Source of the DNA: Pseudonocardiaceae bacterium
GTDB taxonomy: Bacteria; Actinomycetota; Actinomycetes; Mycobacteriales; Pseudonocardiaceae
Assembly (NCBI GenBank): GCA_009377865.1
Contig: WHTH01000016.1
Coordinates: forward strand, 1 to 64,000
DNA: 64,000 bases
Direction of reading: 5' to 3'
Part shown: positions 38,635-48,522 of the stretch, in pieces
Layout of the letters: every line of letters begins with the position of its first letter
How positions within the stretch are numbered: position 1 is the first letter of the stretch
The notes under the pieces: generated by a model
Told to the model about the DNA's origin: nothing
Seen by the model: only the letters and a program-made list of their open reading frames with translations
Databases searched by the model: none
Translations under genes and position numbers: made by a program

Positions 38635-39491
38635 CAACGTCGACACCGGACCCGAACGCGGCACACCGGGCAGTCATGCGGCAGAACCTGGATCACGCTG
38701 CTGCCGTACTGGGCGTGGAGATCGCAGATGGCGTGGCCTGGGGTTGGCGCGACCGTTCCATCGGGGCACACGTCACGAACGACCGAGGGGACTGGTGGCT
38801 GCGTGTCGTGCGCGAGCTGACCGCGTGGACGGGTGGAGATTTCTGGCGCGGCAACGCCGAAGCAACTGCCATCACAGGGGTGCCCAAGCCCGCAGTCACC
38901 TGGATCGAGGAGTGGGACGACGGCGATGTCCAGTTCCGCGCCGAGCTGATGACCCTCATCCGTGCACATCGGTGCGCGGCGACAGAACCGCTACGCGACA
39001 CGATCACGTTGTCGGATACCTGGTGGTCGACCCTGCGCCACTCAGTGGACCGCGTCGCCAACTGGCCCACCGACCGTACGTGTCTCGACCAGGAAACTGT
39101 TACTCGACGGCTGCTCGCTTTCTACGGCCCTGAGGTCGACGCGACGGTCACCGCATGGACGACCGCCCATGGTGACCTGCATTGGGCCAATGTCACCGAA
39201 CCGCAGTGCTACATCTTGGACTGGGAAGGCTGGGGCCTCGCGCCGTTGGGCTACGACGCGGCGACCCTCTACTGCCACAGCCTTCTGGTCCCGGCAGTCG
39301 CGCGTCGTGTACACGAGACATTCACCGACATTCTCGACAGCGAACCGGGTCGACTCGCACAACTGTACACGATCACCAGATTGCTGCTCCGCATCGAGGA
39401 CGGCGATTACCCTGACCTCGCCGGACCATTACACGAACACCTCGGGGACCTACTTCTGGGTTCTCGTGGGACTGGCTGTAGGAGCAAATAG
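38631..39491 (+). CDS. APH/choline-kinase-like phosphotransferase
   Basis: A 286-residue protein with the catalytic loop AHGDLHWANVT and the metal-binding YILDWEGWGLAPLGYDAATL of the aminoglycoside phosphotransferase fold. The N-lobe is short and divergent (WWLRVVRELTAWTGG), so ATP binding may be altered. The substrate is unknown, and antibiotic resistance should not be assumed. A TTA codon occurs at 39429. It is coupled to the ATPase gene by an ATGA overlap. Confidence 0.75.
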   Translation: MTTSTPDPNAAHRAVMRQNLDHAAAVLGVEIADGVAWGWRDRSIGAHVTNDRGDWWLRVVRELTAWTGGDFWRGNAEATAITGVPKPAVTWIEEWDDGDVQFRAELMTLIRAHRCAATEPLRDTITLSDTWWSTLRHSVDRVANWPTDRTCLDQETVTRRLLAFYGPEVDATVTAWTTAHGDLHWANVTEPQCYILDWEGWGLAPLGYDAATLYCHSLLVPAVARRVHETFTDILDSEPGRLAQLYTITRLLLRIEDGDYPDLAGPLHEHLGDLLLGSRGTGCRSK

Positions 39492-39528
39492 TAGCGGCTG
39501 CCTTTCGACTGACTTCCGACGGCGGGAA

Positions 39529-40374
39529 TCAGAACCGGCAGGAGCGGATGTCCGTGGCGAGGATCGCCTTGGCGCCGGTGACCGACAGCAGGTCCATGAT
39601 GCGGTTGGCCTCCCGCCGGGGCACCATCGCGCGCACCGCCACCCAGCTCGGATCGGCCAGCGGTGCCACCGTCGGTGACTCGATGCCCGGGGTGATGCGG
39701 ACGGCCTCGTCGAGCAGCGACTTCGGGCAGTCGTAGTCGAGCATCAGGTACTGCTGGGCGAACACCACACCCTGCAATCGCGCGGCGAGCTGGGCCTTCT
39801 CCGAGGTGGCCACGCTGTCGCGGCCCTCGAGCAGCACGGCCTCCGAGGAGCAGATCGCGTCGCCGAAGGCAGCCAGCCCGTGCTGGCGCAGGGTGCGCCC
39901 GTGCTCGACCACGTCGGCGATGGCGTCGGCCACGCCCAGTTGCACCGAGATCTCGACCGCCCCGTCGAGCCGGATCACCTCGGCAGCGACGCCCTGGCGG
40001 TGCAGGTCATCGCGCACCAGCCGGGGGTAGGAAGTGGCCACCCGCAACCCGTCGAGATCCCCGACCTTCCAGTCGCGGCCGATCGGAGCGGCATAGCGGA
40101 AATCGGAAGAACCGAAACTCAGCGCGAGCCGCTCGTCGACCGGTGCCTCGGAATCCAGCGCGAGGTCGCGCCCGGTGATACCCAGGTCGAGGTCGCCGGA
40201 GCCGACGTAGATCGGGATGTCCTTGGGACGCAGGAAGAAGAACTCGACCTCGTTGAGCGAGTCGATGATCGTCAGGTCCTTGACGTCGTGCCGCTGCCGG
40301 TAACCGGCCTCGACGAGCATCTCCGATGCGGGCAGCGCGAGTGCCCCCTTGTTTGGTACCGCCACGCGCAGCAT
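39529..40374 (-). CDS. hisG: ATP phosphoribosyltransferase HisG, long form
   Basis: First enzyme of histidine synthesis (ATP + PRPP). A 281-residue long-form HisG with the C-terminal ACT-like regulatory domain ([20 protein letters not shown]). Motifs: [30 protein letters not shown] and [17 protein letters not shown]. The ATG at 40374 has a GGAGAAG ribosome site. It follows hisE. Confidence 0.96.
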   Translation of the reverse strand: MLRVAVPNKGALALPASEMLVEAGYRQRHDVKDLTIIDSLNEVEFFFLRPKDIPIYVGSGDLDLGITGRDLALDSEAPVDERLALSFGSSDFRYAAPIGRDWKVGDLDGLRVATSYPRLVRDDLHRQGVAAEVIRLDGAVEISVQLGVADAIADVVEHGRTLRQHGLAAFGDAICSSEAVLLEGRDSVATSEKAQLAARLQGVVFAQQYLMLDYDCPKSLLDEAVRITPGIESPTVAPLADPSWVAVRAMVPRREANRIMDLLSVTGAKAILATDIRSCRF

Positions 40375-40391
40375 GCGCTTCTCCTCAGGTC

Positions 40392-40655
40392 TCACAGGTG
40401 CCGGTAGACGTCCTCGGTGCTCAGGCCCCGGCCGAGCATGAGCACCTGCACCCGGTAGAGCAGTTGCGAGATCTCCTCGGCGAGCCGCTCGTCGGGCTCG
40501 TGCTCGGCGGCGATCCACACCTCACCAGCCTCCTCGAGCACCTTCTTGCCCTGGGCGTGTACCCCGGCGTCGAGCGCGAGCACCGTGCCCGACCCTGCGG
40601 GCCTGCTGCGTGCCCGTTCGGACAGCTCATCGAAGAGCTCGTCGAAGGTCTTCAC
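40392..40655 (-). CDS. hisE: Phosphoribosyl-ATP diphosphatase HisE
   Basis: Second step of histidine synthesis. An 87-residue MazG-like all-helical protein with [17 protein letters not shown] and the [15 protein letters not shown] acidic metal motif. Same operon as hisG. Confidence 0.96.
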   Translation of the reverse strand: MKTFDELFDELSERARSRPAGSGTVLALDAGVHAQGKKVLEEAGEVWIAAEHEPDERLAEEISQLLYRVQVLMLGRGLSTEDVYRHL

Positions 40656-40679
40656 GAGGCGCCATCCTCCCGGGGGCCG

Positions 40680-43600
40680 TCATGCATTGAAATACTTCGC
40701 CTCGGGGTGGTGGGTGACGATCGCGTCGGTGGACTGTTCGGGATGCAGCTGGAGCTCCTCGGAGAGCTCGACCCCGATCCGGCTGGGCTCGAGCAGGTCG
40801 ACGATCTTGGCACGGTCGGCGAGGTCCGGGCAGGCCCCGTAGCCGAGCGAGAACCGTGCCCCGCGGTAGCCGAGCTTGAAGAACTGCTCGACGTCGGCGG
40901 GGTCCTGCGCAGCGACCGTGGTGCCGTCGGGAGTGGCCAGCTCGCTGCGGACCCGCGCGTGCCAGTACTCGGCCAGTGCCTCTGTCAGCTGCACGCCCAG
41001 ACCGTGCACCTCGAGGTACTCGCGGTAGGCGTCCTTGCCGAACAGCTCGGCGGCGTAGTCGGCGATGGACTGGCCCATCGTGACCAGGGTCAGCGGCAGC
41101 ACGTCGACCTCATCGGCGGCCAGCGCGGCGTCACGGGGCCGGTAGAAGTCGGCCAGGCACAGGAACCGGTCGCGCTGCTGGCGGGGAAAGGTGAACCGGC
41201 AGCGCTCCGCGGCGTCGGGGCGGGGCTCGGCCAGCACGACCAGCGAGTCCCCGTCCGACACGCACGGGAAGTAACCGTAGACGACGGCCGCGTGCGCGAG
41301 CACACCCTCCGTCGACAGTTTGTCGAGCAACACCCGCAGCCGTGGCCGGCCGTCGGACTCCACCAGCTCCTCGTAGCTCGGACCGTCTCCCCCGCGGGCC
41401 CCGCGCAGCCCCCACTGCCCCAGGAACAGCGCCCGCTCGTCGAGCATCCCGGCGTAATCGGCCGGCGAGATCCCCTTGACCACCCGCGAGCCCCAGAACG
41501 GCGGCACCGGCAGCGCGATGTCCGCGGCGACGTCGGACCGTTCCGGCACCGGCGGCGCGGTCTCGGCCGCCCGCGCCTTGCGCGCCTCGGCGATGCGCTT
41601 GGACCGCTCGTGGCGGGCCTTGCGCTCGGCGGCACGGGCCTCGGCCTCCGGGTCGGCGGCGACGGTCCCGCCGCGCTTGCGGGTCATCAGCGCATCCATC
41701 AGTCGCAGCCCCTCGAACGCGTCCTTGGCGTAGCCGAGGTCACCGGAGTAGAGCTCAGCGAGATCGTTCTCCACGTAGGAGCGGGTCAGTGCCGCCCCGC
41801 CGAGCAGCACGGGGAGGCCGCCCGCCACCCCGCGGGAGTTCATCTCCTCGAGGTTCTCCTTCATGATGACCGTCGACTTCACCAGCAGTCCCGACATCCC
41901 GATCGCGTCGGCGCGGTGCTCGGTGGCGGCGTCGAGGATCGTCGTGATCGGCTGCTTGATGCCGAGGTTGACCACGTCGTAGCCGTTGTTCGACAGGATG
42001 ATGTCGACGAGGTTCTTGCCGATGTCATGCACATCGCCCTTGACGGTGGCCAGGATGAGCCGGCCCTTGCCGTCCTCGTCGGTGCGCTCCATGTGCGGTT
42101 CGAGGTGAGCCACCGCGGCCTTCATCACCTCGGCGGACTGCAGCACGAACGGCAGCTGCATCTGACCGGCACCGAACAGCTCGCCGACCGTCTTCATCCC
42201 CGACAGCAGCGTGTCGTTGACGATCTCCAGCGGCGGGCGCTGTTGCATCCCTTCTTCCAGGTCGGCCTCCAGGCCGGAGCGCTCACCGTCGACGATCCGC
42301 CGCTCGAGGCGCTCGAACAGCGGCAGCGCGGCCAGCTCCTCGGCCCGCGATGCCCGTGCCGAGGACGCCGACACGCCCTCGAACAGCGCCATGAAGTGCT
42401 CCAGCGGGTCGTGCGCCCGGGTGTCGCTCTCGGCGGGGCGGCGCCGGTCGTAGACGAGGTCGAGCGCGGCATGGCGCTGCTCCTCGGGGATCCGCGCCAT
42501 CGGCATGATCTTCGACGCGTGCACGATGGCGGTGTCGAGCCCGGCGGCGGTGGCCTCGTGCAGGAACACCGAGTTGAGCACCTGGCGCGCGGCGGAGTTG
42601 AGTCCGAAGGAGATGTTCGACACCCCCAGTGTGGTCTGCACCTCGGGGAAGCGGCGCTTGACCTCGCGGATCGCCTCGATCGTCTCGATGGCGTCGCGGC
42701 GAACCTCCTCCTGCCCGGTGGAGATGGGGAACGTCAGGCAGTCGACGATGATGTCGCAGGTGTGCATCCCCCACTTACCGGTGAGGTCCTCGATCAGCCG
42801 GGCGGCGACCTTGACCTTCCAGTCGCGGGTGCGGGCCTGGCCGTCCTCGTCGATGCACAGCGCGACCACGGCGGCGCCGTGCTCGGAGACCAGCTCCATG
42901 ATCCGGGCGAATCGGGAGTTCGGCCCGTCGCCGTCCTCGAAGTTGACCGAGTTCACCACGCAGCGCCCGCCGAGCCGCTCCAGCCCGGTCAGTAGCACCT
43001 CGGGCTCGGTGGAGTCGATCATGACGGGTAGCGTCGACGCCGTGGCCAGCCGGCCGGCCAGCTGCGCCATGTCCCTGACCCCGTCGCGGCCGACGTAGTC
43101 GATGCACAGGTCGAGCAGGTGCGCGCCGTCGCGGGTCTGCTCGCGGGCGATCTCGATGCACTCCTCGTAGCCGTCCTCGACCATCGCCTCGCGGAACGCC
43201 TTCGAGCCGTTTGCATTGGTGCGTTCGCCCATCATCAGCACCGAGGTGTCCTGCCGGAACGGCACCGGGGCATACAGCGACGACACGCCCGGTTCGGGTC
43301 GCGGCTGCCGGGTCGCCGGGGTGACGTCCGCGACGGCGTCACGGACCGCCGTGATGTGTTGCGGTGTGGTGCCGCAGCAACCGCCGATGAGGCGGACCCC
43401 GAACTCGCGGACGAAACCGGACAGCGCCTCGGCCAGCTCGTCGGCGGTCAGCGGGTAGACCGCCCCCTCCGACCCCAGCTGCGGCAGCCCGGCGTTGGGC
43501 ATCACCGACAGCGGGATCCGCGCGTGCCGCGACAGCTGGCGCAGGTGCTCGCTCATCTCCGCGGGTCCGGTCGCGCAGTTCAACCCGATCAGGTCGATAC

Positions 43601-44261
43601 CGAGCGGCTCCAGCGCCGTCAACGCCGCGCCGATCTCGGTGCCCAGCAGCATGGTCCCGGTGGTCTCCACCGTGACCTGGCAGACGATCGGCACCTGACG
43701 TCCCTCGTCGGCCATGGCGCGGTGCGCCGCGATCACCGACGCCTTCGTCTGCAGCAGATCCTGGCTGGTCTCCACGAGGATCGCATCCACGCCACCGGCT
43801 AGCAGCCCCCGGCAGCACTCCACGTAGGCGTCGCGCAGGTCGGCGAACGGGGCGTGTCCCAGTGTCGGCAGCTTGGTCCCGGGGCCCACTGCTCCCAGCA
43901 CGAAGCGCTCGGCGGCGACACCGCCGAACTCATCGGCGACCTCCCGGGCCAGCACCGCGCCCCGTTCTGCGAGCTCTTGGATCCGGTGTTCGATGTCGTA
44001 CTCGGCGAGGTTGGGCAGGTTCGCGCCGAAGGTGTTGGTCTCCACGAGATCCGCCCCGGCCTCGAAGTAGCCCCGGTGGATGTCGCGCACCACGTCGGGT
44101 TTGGTCACGGTCAGGATCTCGTTGCACCCTTCGAGCCCGTCGAAGTCGTCCAGTGTCAGCGGAACCGACTGCAACATCGTCCCCATCGCTCCGTCGGCGA
44201 CCAGGACGCGGCGCGCCAGAACGTCGAGAAACGGTGATGTGGTTGTCGTTGTAGCGACCAT
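40680..44261 (-). CDS. metH: Cobalamin-dependent methionine synthase
   Basis: A 1193-residue modular enzyme. Order: a homocysteine-binding barrel ending in GGCCGTTPQHI, a folate-binding barrel (SVLMMGERTNANGSKAF), a cap and cobalamin domain with KGDVHDIGKNLVDII holding the axial His, and a C-terminal activation domain (GYGACPDLADRAKI). The divergent PAC2 gene lies 84 bases from its start, too close for a riboswitch in between. Confidence 0.97.
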   Translation of the reverse strand: MVATTTTTSPFLDVLARRVLVADGAMGTMLQSVPLTLDDFDGLEGCNEILTVTKPDVVRDIHRGYFEAGADLVETNTFGANLPNLAEYDIEHRIQELAERGAVLAREVADEFGGVAAERFVLGAVGPGTKLPTLGHAPFADLRDAYVECCRGLLAGGVDAILVETSQDLLQTKASVIAAHRAMADEGRQVPIVCQVTVETTGTMLLGTEIGAALTALEPLGIDLIGLNCATGPAEMSEHLRQLSRHARIPLSVMPNAGLPQLGSEGAVYPLTADELAEALSGFVREFGVRLIGGCCGTTPQHITAVRDAVADVTPATRQPRPEPGVSSLYAPVPFRQDTSVLMMGERTNANGSKAFREAMVEDGYEECIEIAREQTRDGAHLLDLCIDYVGRDGVRDMAQLAGRLATASTLPVMIDSTEPEVLLTGLERLGGRCVVNSVNFEDGDGPNSRFARIMELVSEHGAAVVALCIDEDGQARTRDWKVKVAARLIEDLTGKWGMHTCDIIVDCLTFPISTGQEEVRRDAIETIEAIREVKRRFPEVQTTLGVSNISFGLNSAARQVLNSVFLHEATAAGLDTAIVHASKIMPMARIPEEQRHAALDLVYDRRRPAESDTRAHDPLEHFMALFEGVSASSARASRAEELAALPLFERLERRIVDGERSGLEADLEEGMQQRPPLEIVNDTLLSGMKTVGELFGAGQMQLPFVLQSAEVMKAAVAHLEPHMERTDEDGKGRLILATVKGDVHDIGKNLVDIILSNNGYDVVNLGIKQPITTILDAATEHRADAIGMSGLLVKSTVIMKENLEEMNSRGVAGGLPVLLGGAALTRSYVENDLAELYSGDLGYAKDAFEGLRLMDALMTRKRGGTVAADPEAEARAAERKARHERSKRIAEARKARAAETAPPVPERSDVAADIALPVPPFWGSRVVKGISPADYAGMLDERALFLGQWGLRGARGGDGPSYEELVESDGRPRLRVLLDKLSTEGVLAHAAVVYGYFPCVSDGDSLVVLAEPRPDAAERCRFTFPRQQRDRFLCLADFYRPRDAALAADEVDVLPLTLVTMGQSIADYAAELFGKDAYREYLEVHGLGVQLTEALAEYWHARVRSELATPDGTTVAAQDPADVEQFFKLGYRGARFSLGYGACPDLADRAKIVDLLEPSRIGVELSEELQLHPEQSTDAIVTHHPEAKYFNA

Positions 44262-44345
44262 CGGGTCAGCGTATAGCCCTTGTGAGGTTCAACGGCCGGG
44301 TAGCGGGTGACGGTCCTCCTCGACCGGGGGCCGTAGGCTGGCGCG

Positions 44346-45254
44346 GTGACCGATCCCGACACCCCGACCACCGGGTCCGAGCAGCTGCCGCGGCTGACCG
44401 CTCCGGTGCTGGTGGCAGCGTTCGAGGGCTGGAACGACGCCGGGGACGCCGCCAGTACCGCAATCGAACATTTACAGCTGAGTTGGGACGCCCACCCGCT
44501 CGCCGAGGTCGATCCCGAGGAGTACTACGACTTCCAGGTGACACGCCCCACAACAAAGCTCATCGACGGGGTGACCCGCAGGATCGAGTGGCCGACCACC
44601 CGCTTGGCGGTGTGCAGGCCGCCGGGCTCGGACTTCGACGTGGTGCTGGTGCATGGCATCGAACCGAACATGCGGTGGCGGTCGTTCTGCACCGAGCTGC
44701 TGCGCTACGTAGACGAACTGGGGATCACCACCGTGGTCACGCTCGGCGCTCTACTGGCGGACACGCCCCACACCAGGCCGGTACCGGTCACCGGCACCTC
44801 CTACGACGAGGCGTCGGCCGCACGTTTCAAGCTGGAACGTTCGAAGTACGAGGGTCCGACCGGGATCACCGGGGTATTCCAGGACCTGTGCGTGCAGGCC
44901 GGGATACCCGCCATCTCGTTCTGGGCCGCGGTGCCGCATTACGTCTCAGCGCCGCCCTCGCCCAAGGCCACCCTCGCCCTGCTGCACCGGGTCGAGGAGG
45001 TGCTCGACCTCGAGGTGCCGCTCGGGGGGCTGCCCGAGCAGTCCGAGGAATGGGAGACGACGGTCAGCGAGATGGCCGACGAGGACGAGGAGGTCGCCGG
45101 CTACGTGCGTGCCCTGGAGGAGCGCGGCGACACCGACATCACCCTCAGCGAGGCCAACGGTGACGCCATCGCCGCCGACTTCGAGCGTTACCTGCGCCGC
45201 CGCGGACCCGGAGGGCCGCCCGCCGGTCCACGAGGGCCCCGCGGCGACCGCTGA
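44346..45254 (+). CDS. PAC2 family protein
   Basis: A 302-residue PAC2 (proteasome assembly chaperone 2-like) protein. Signatures: VLVAAFEGWNDAGDAASTAI, TVVTLGALLADTPHTRPVPV and GIPAISFWAAVPHYVSAPPSP. Conserved next to metH and mshC. Its bacterial function is not established. Confidence 0.93.
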   Translation: MTDPDTPTTGSEQLPRLTAPVLVAAFEGWNDAGDAASTAIEHLQLSWDAHPLAEVDPEEYYDFQVTRPTTKLIDGVTRRIEWPTTRLAVCRPPGSDFDVVLVHGIEPNMRWRSFCTELLRYVDELGITTVVTLGALLADTPHTRPVPVTGTSYDEASAARFKLERSKYEGPTGITGVFQDLCVQAGIPAISFWAAVPHYVSAPPSPKATLALLHRVEEVLDLEVPLGGLPEQSEEWETTVSEMADEDEEVAGYVRALEERGDTDITLSEANGDAIAADFERYLRRRGPGGPPAGPRGPRGDR

Positions 45255-45258
45255 CGGG

Positions 45259-46509
45259 TCACAGCTCGATGCCGAGCAGCCCGTCCACGGTGTTGCGCAT
45301 CAGTCCCGGCGCAGACGTGTCGCGACCGTGCCGGGTGACCGTCTGATCAGCCCAGGCGTCCACCGCCGCGATGGCCCGCGGGCTGTCCAGATCATCGGAC
45401 AGGTGGGTGCGGACTCGCGCGAGAACCTCGTCGGCGGGTGCGCCGGCCGGTAGCGAGACCGCCTCGCGCCAGCGGGCCAGCCGGGCGGTGGCCGTCGCCA
45501 ACATTGGATCGGTCCAGGATCGGTCCTCGCGGTAGTGCCCGGCCAGCAGGGCCAGCCGCACTGCCATCGGGTCGACGCCGTCGGCGCGCAACCGCGAGAC
45601 GAACACGAGGTTGCCCTTCGACTTCGACATCTTTGCGCCGTCGAGACCGATCATCCCGGTGTGGCTGTAGTGCCGCGCGAAGGGATGCTGCCCGGTCAGC
45701 GCCTCACCGTGCGCGGCGGAGAACTCGTGATGCGGGAAGATCAGATCCGAGCCCCCGCCCTGCACGTCGAACCCGGCACCGAGCCGGTTCAGGGCGATCG
45801 CGGTGCACTCGACGTGCCAGCCCGGCCGTCCGAGCCCCAGCTCTGACTCCCAGGACGGTTCACCGTCGCGGGCGGTGCGCCACAGCACCGCGTCGACCGG
45901 GTGCCGCTTGCCGGGGCGGTCGGGGTCACCGCCGCGCTCGGCCGACAGCCGGTGCATCGTCTCCTCGTCGTAGCTCGACACCGTGCCGAACCCGACCCCG
46001 AATCGTTCGGTGGCGCGGTGGTCGAAGTAGACGTCCGGGTGCTCGGGATCATCGGCGTGATAGGCGGCGCCGGACGCGAGCAGCTTCCCGACAAGCTCGA
46101 CGATCTCGCCCATCGCCTCGACGGCGCCGACGAACTCGCGCGGCGGTAGCACCCGCAGCGACTCCATGTCCTCCCGGAACAGCGCCGTCTCGCGCATCCC
46201 GAGCACCACCCAGTCATCCTGGTCGCGCTTGGCACGCTCGAGCAGCGGTTCGTCGATGTCGGTGACGTTCTGCACGTAGTGCACCTCGTGCCCGCCGTCG
46301 CGCCAGATCCGGTTGATCAGGTCGAAGGCGAGGTAGGTGGCGGCGTGGCCGAGGTGGGTGGCGTCGTAGGGCGTGATGCCGCAGACGTACATCCGCGCGG
46401 TGCGGCCGGGCGCGGTCGGCCGGGTCTCCCCTGTCGCCGTGTCGTGCAGCCGCAGCGGGATGCCCAGGCCGGGTAGTTGCGGGTACGGCACGGTCGTCCA
46501 CGGCTGCAT
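45259..46509 (-). CDS. mshC: Cysteine--GlcN-Ins ligase MshC (mycothiol synthesis)
   Basis: MshC joins cysteine to GlcN-inositol, the third step of mycothiol synthesis. It is a CysS-like ligase with [18 protein letters not shown] (zinc Cys and HIGH-type motif), [11 protein letters not shown] (zinc ligands) and KMSKSKGN. Length is 416 residues. The ATG at 46509 gives the [14 protein letters not shown] start. Confidence 0.96.
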   Translation of the reverse strand: MQPWTTVPYPQLPGLGIPLRLHDTATGETRPTAPGRTARMYVCGITPYDATHLGHAATYLAFDLINRIWRDGGHEVHYVQNVTDIDEPLLERAKRDQDDWVVLGMRETALFREDMESLRVLPPREFVGAVEAMGEIVELVGKLLASGAAYHADDPEHPDVYFDHRATERFGVGFGTVSSYDEETMHRLSAERGGDPDRPGKRHPVDAVLWRTARDGEPSWESELGLGRPGWHVECTAIALNRLGAGFDVQGGGSDLIFPHHEFSAAHGEALTGQHPFARHYSHTGMIGLDGAKMSKSKGNLVFVSRLRADGVDPMAVRLALLAGHYREDRSWTDPMLATATARLARWREAVSLPAGAPADEVLARVRTHLSDDLDSPRAIAAVDAWADQTVTRHGRDTSAPGLMRNTVDGLLGIEL

Positions 46510-46679
46510 ACACCCGACCCTACGTGTGCGACTGGAAGGTGCACGTCGCACTGACGTCTCAGCTGGTGTCGACACCGCGGAACTCCGGACTGTGCAGCTG
46601 GGCGCGCACCAGCCACCCGGCAGCGGGGCGCGGATCCTCCTGACGGACGCTTGGTGCGCCTCGCGTCGGTATTACACAG

Positions 46680-46709
46680 TTGACTAGGTTATGGTGAACG
46701 CAATACGAT
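46680..46709 (+). promoter_or_regulatory. Promoter for a leaderless padR transcript
   Basis: TTGACT (46680-46685) and TACGAT (46704-46709) are separated by 18 bases. Transcription would start about 7 bases on, at the GTG at 46716, leaving no leader. The rest of the 46510-46679 gap between mshC and this promoter shows no gene. Confidence 0.5.
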
Positions 46710-46715
46710 TCGTTG

Positions 46716-47351
46716 GTGGCGTTCGACCTGCCGGAGACGACGTACGCCGTGCTGGGGCTGCTCGACAAGCGGCCGGCGTCCGGGTACGACCTGGCGGCTT
46801 TCGCGGACCGGTCCCTGGGCTACTTCTGGCCGATCTCGCGGACGTTGGTGTACCGGGAACTGGCCCGGCTCGAGTCGCTCGGGTGGGTTGGAAGCGAACC
46901 GGTGCCCCAGGATCGCCTGCCGGACAAACGCGTCTGGTCGACCACCGAGGACGGCCGCGGTGCGCTGGCCAGTTGGCTGGCCCAGCCGGCGGTTGCCGGC
47001 GGTGCCGACCGGAACGGGTTCCTGGTGAAGTTTTTCTTCGGCGCACGGATGTCGCAGGAGGCCATGCGGACCCTGCTCGATGACTACCGGGAATCACTGG
47101 AGGCCACCCGCGCCGACCTCGCGGCCCTCATCGAGCACCTGGCCCGGATACCGGATGCGCGGATGGGTCGCCTCTCGGCACGGCACGGACTGCTCACCGC
47201 CGAAGCCCGGCTGGGGTGGATCGACGAGGTCACCGCCGAGCTGGCCGCGCCTTCCCATCCACGCACCAGCGACACCGACCCGGACGGCGCGTTCGCAGCA
47301 GACCGTCACGCGGTGAGCGTCAGAACCCGACAGCGCTTCGGCCACCGGTGA
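46716..47351 (+). CDS. PadR family transcription regulator
   Basis: A 211-residue two-domain PadR protein: an N-terminal winged helix (TTYAVLGLLDKRPASGYDLA, SRTLVYRELARLESLGWVG) and a C-terminal helical dimerisation domain. PadR proteins usually repress a neighbouring membrane or efflux gene. Here the adjacent membrane gene (47348-47921) is decayed. The GTG at 46716 is preferred because of the leaderless promoter; TTG at 46713 is also in frame. Confidence 0.9.
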   Translation: MAFDLPETTYAVLGLLDKRPASGYDLAAFADRSLGYFWPISRTLVYRELARLESLGWVGSEPVPQDRLPDKRVWSTTEDGRGALASWLAQPAVAGGADRNGFLVKFFFGARMSQEAMRTLLDDYRESLEATRADLAALIEHLARIPDARMGRLSARHGLLTAEARLGWIDEVTAELAAPSHPRTSDTDPDGAFAADRHAVSVRTRQRFGHR

Positions 47352-47921
47352 TAGCGAAGCTGTCGAAGCGGAGGGGCATATGTCCGGGCTATCGGCGAGT
47401 CGGCTGGGCGACGCCGCTGCGTCCGGCACTGAGCTGGCACCGCCCGCTGATCGTGTTCGCGGCGGCTAACGCGATGATGGCGGTCGTCGCGCTGGGCGGC
47501 GTCATGTTCGACGACCGGCGCACACAGCGTGGGCGTGCCCGACGGTGGGCCCGGGCTGCGGGTGACCGGCTGGAGCACCACCGGCGGCGACCTGCGGGCC
47601 GCCCATTTCATCGGCATGCACGCCCTGCAAGGGCTGCCGCTGCTCGCGCTGGCGCTCGGTGCGCTCGGTGCGCTCGGTGCGCGCGGCGGGCGGCTGCACG
47701 ACGAACGCCTCCGGATGGGCATCGCTGCGGTGGCCGCCGGGGCATGGCTCGGTCTGACGGCGCTGCTGACCTGGCAAGCGCTGCGCGGCCACCCCCTACT
47801 CGAACCGGACGGACTGACCCTCGCCGTTCTTGGCGGCCTGCTGCTGTCCACCGCCACCGGAACTGCGGTGCTGCTGCGCACAGTTTCCCGGCCGCACGCC
47901 CGCAGGGAACCCACGACGTAG
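47348..47921 (+). pseudogene. Membrane protein remnant with a large internal deletion
   Basis: The first frame encodes an N-terminal region with RPLIVFAAANAMMAVVALGG and stops matching after FDDRR. From about 47520 another frame reads AHSVGVPDGGPGLRVTGWST then GGDLRAAHFIGMHALQGLPL and three more hydrophobic segments to 47921. In relatives I know, several transmembrane segments lie between these blocks. A deletion with frame loss has removed them. The start overlaps the padR stop, so it was once co-expressed. Confidence 0.65.
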
Positions 47922-48059
47922 CCACCCACCCACGGATCATGAGGCCCTTGGCCCATCTCCCGGCCCAGGCTGAAGATCGTGTCCTACCAGACTCGAGGAT
48001 GTGTCTCGTCGCCGGTGGAGCGGGCCGGGACACCACACCGACCAAGGAGGCACAGCCAG

Positions 48060-48442
48060 ATGTCCCCACCGACACGCAGTCGATTCCTGCGGCCCGACGA
48101 CCGCGACGCGTGGCAGCAGCTGTGGAACGGCTACCTCCACTTCTACCGAAACCCGCTGCCCGATCACGTCACTGAGACGACGACATACCCATCGGTCTCG
48201 CCCACGTCGTATTCCACCCGGCCACCTGGACCGAACACTGCTTCTGCTCCTTCGAAGAGCTCGGAGTGCGCTACACCACCGACACCGCTGCCCTGCGGTG
48301 CGACGACGCCGGGGGGTGTTGTCTGGCAGCGCGAGGGCACCTGGCCGAGGTCGTCGATGGCCTGCTGACCTTGCCCGCACCCGACAATCCCTCGGCGCCT
48401 CAACTGGTCATCGCGACCGTGCCGAACCTCTGGTCGCTGTAG
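48060..48442 (+). pseudogene. Decayed GNAT acetyltransferase and trailing fragment
   Basis: A good AAGGAGG ribosome site precedes an ATG at 48060, giving RPDDRDAWQQLWNGYLHFYR, a typical GNAT start, up to about 48180. Then another frame reads IPIGLAHVVFHPATWTEHCF, a middle GNAT strand, followed by an unrelated-looking stretch ending VIATVPNLWSL at 48442. A central deletion and fusion to foreign sequence are likely. The preceding 47922-48059 contains no other gene. Confidence 0.55.
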
Positions 48443-48445
48443 CCG

Positions 48446-48474
48446 GCCGCCGTGTAGGGCACATGCACGGCGGC
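48446..48474. terminator. Hairpin after the decayed GNAT gene
   Basis: A perfect 9-bp inverted repeat (GCCGCCGTG and CACGGCGGC) with an 11-base loop, 3 bases after the fragment's stop. It separates converging transcripts. Confidence 0.6.
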
Positions 48475-48498
48475 GGGCGCAGTGAAGGTGCCCTTCAC
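48475..48498. repeat. Dispersed 24-base palindromic repeat, copy 1
   Basis: Contains the palindrome GTGAAGGTGCCCTTCAC. The same 24 bases recur exactly at 56956-56979. Both copies lie between genes, near the ends of minus-strand genes. Probably a dispersed intergenic repeat that doubles as a terminator. Confidence 0.6.
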
Positions 48499-48522
48499 CG
48501 CGACCGGGGTGACGACCGGGCA

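Noticed and set aside
38631-39491. An aminoglycoside resistance gene
   Set aside because: The fold is APH-like, but the N-lobe is divergent and the context is not a resistance cassette, so only a phosphotransferase-like call is justified.
40326-42995. An 889-codon open frame on the plus strand
   Set aside because: It is fully antisense to metH, whose domains and motifs are clear. Long antisense frames are normal in high-GC DNA. Composition (His/Arg/Gly-rich, no domain) is that of a shadow.
44262-44345. Cobalamin or SAM riboswitch upstream of metH
   Set aside because: Only 84 bases separate metH from the divergent PAC2 gene and no riboswitch core is visible.
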